Assembly: GCA_022827165.1 (NCBI GenBank)
Contig: JAJDTN010000081.1
Location: 1 to 6,742 of the forward strand
DNA from: Candidatus Latescibacterota bacterium
GTDB lineage: Bacteria; Latescibacterota; UBA2968; UBA8231
Reading direction: 5' to 3'
Length of the DNA: 6,742 bases
Shown here: positions 6,629-6,742 of the stretch, one piece after another
Position numbering within the stretch: the first letter of the stretch is position 1
How the letters are laid out: every line of letters begins with the position of its first letter
Position numbers and translations under genes: made by a program
The notes under the pieces: model-generated
Told to the model about the DNA's origin: nothing
The model's database searches: none
The model's input: only the letters and a program-made list of their open reading frames with translations

Positions 6629-6742
6629 GTGCTCTGTTAAAGAGTGGGCATTGAGTTTTGGACCTTCACCAGCTTCGCATCCGCCTTGTTGCGACGTCTC
6701 CAAGCGAGGTATTCCTGCATTCGCTGGCCTACGTCCCGATGG
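6629..6742 (-). mobile_element. Probable insertion sequence end (IS630/Tc1-like target pattern), cut by the window edge
   Basis: At 6626-6629 the chromosome-like sequence reaches a CTAG. It is followed by GTGCTCTGTTAAAGAG and a clear drop in GC content (about 55% from 6637 on). IS630-group elements duplicate a TA, and IS630 itself prefers CTAG, so TA 6627-6628 would be the target site. An open frame on the minus strand ends eight bases inside the proposed terminus, as is common for compact insertion sequences. The other terminus is outside the window, so the inverted repeat cannot be checked. Confidence 0.38.
6637..6742 (-). CDS. C-terminal tail of a possible transposase (partial)
   Basis: The minus strand is open from the window edge (first full codon at 6741) to TAA at 6639-6637 and gives about 34 residues, including GQRMQEYLAWRRRNKADAKL and ending NSMPTL. 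The amphipathic Q-E-Y-L-A-W-R-R-R-N stretch resembles the last helix of some DDE transposases, where a Y-x-x-W/R-N motif precedes a basic tail. It lacks the WTxxGKxL or FxWTxxAD ending of common IS630 proteins, so the family is unproven. It runs convergent with the permease gene. It could also be an unrelated gene end. Confidence 0.35.
   Translation of the reverse strand, partial: HRDVGQRMQEYLAWRRRNKADAKLVKVQNSMPTL

Noticed and set aside
1..6742. CRISPR array, tRNA, rRNA or riboswitch
   Set aside because: No regularly spaced direct repeats, cloverleaf or rRNA-like conserved segments were seen; nearly all of the window is occupied by protein-coding genes.

Overview
The window looks like a piece of a high-GC bacterial chromosome. 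The coding regions are strongly G/C-biased at third positions and give long spurious antisense frames. The periplasmic TPR protein has a Sec-type signal peptide, which suggests a Gram-negative-type envelope. I cannot name the phylum from the sequence. Both edges are less GC-rich than the middle (roughly 60% in the first 75 bases and 55% in the last 106), and both carry material that seems foreign to the central locus.

Layout. Positions 1-78 (+) encode a scrap of orotate phosphoribosyltransferase (pyrE) with its catalytic-loop motif. It is joined abruptly, near 73-81, to the 3' part of an ABC exporter gene read on the minus strand. From about 5498 down to this junction, the minus strand carries a compact four-gene cluster: a secreted or periplasmic TPR protein (5417-4032), the RdgB/HAM1-type NTP pyrophosphatase (4024-3419), and two ABC exporter half-transporters (3413-1599 and 1602 to the left edge). 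Intergenic spacings are 7 bp, 5 bp and a 4-bp GTGA overlap, so co-transcription and translational coupling are likely. Divergent from it lies a DUF318/ArsP_1-type permease (5568-6572, +). The short divergent intergenic region contains a good sigma70-like promoter for the minus-strand cluster, interleaved with AACCGG/CCGGTT repeats. The right edge (6629-6742) looks like the end of an insertion sequence that entered a CTAG site, with a short transposase-like C-terminus on the minus strand.

How the genes fit together. The two ABC proteins very probably form one heterodimeric type-IV (MdlAB / BmrCD / TM287-288-like) exporter. The complete subunit has Asp in place of the Walker B catalytic Glu, and its partner has the variant signature LSAGQ, the expected pairing for a degenerate ATP site. 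RdgB is a housekeeping nucleotide-pool sanitiser and probably rides along. The TPR protein is probably an envelope scaffold, and the permease may export a metal(loid). No previously undescribed system is evident. The most noteworthy item is the pyrE/ABC junction at the left edge, which is either a real rearrangement or an assembly chimera.
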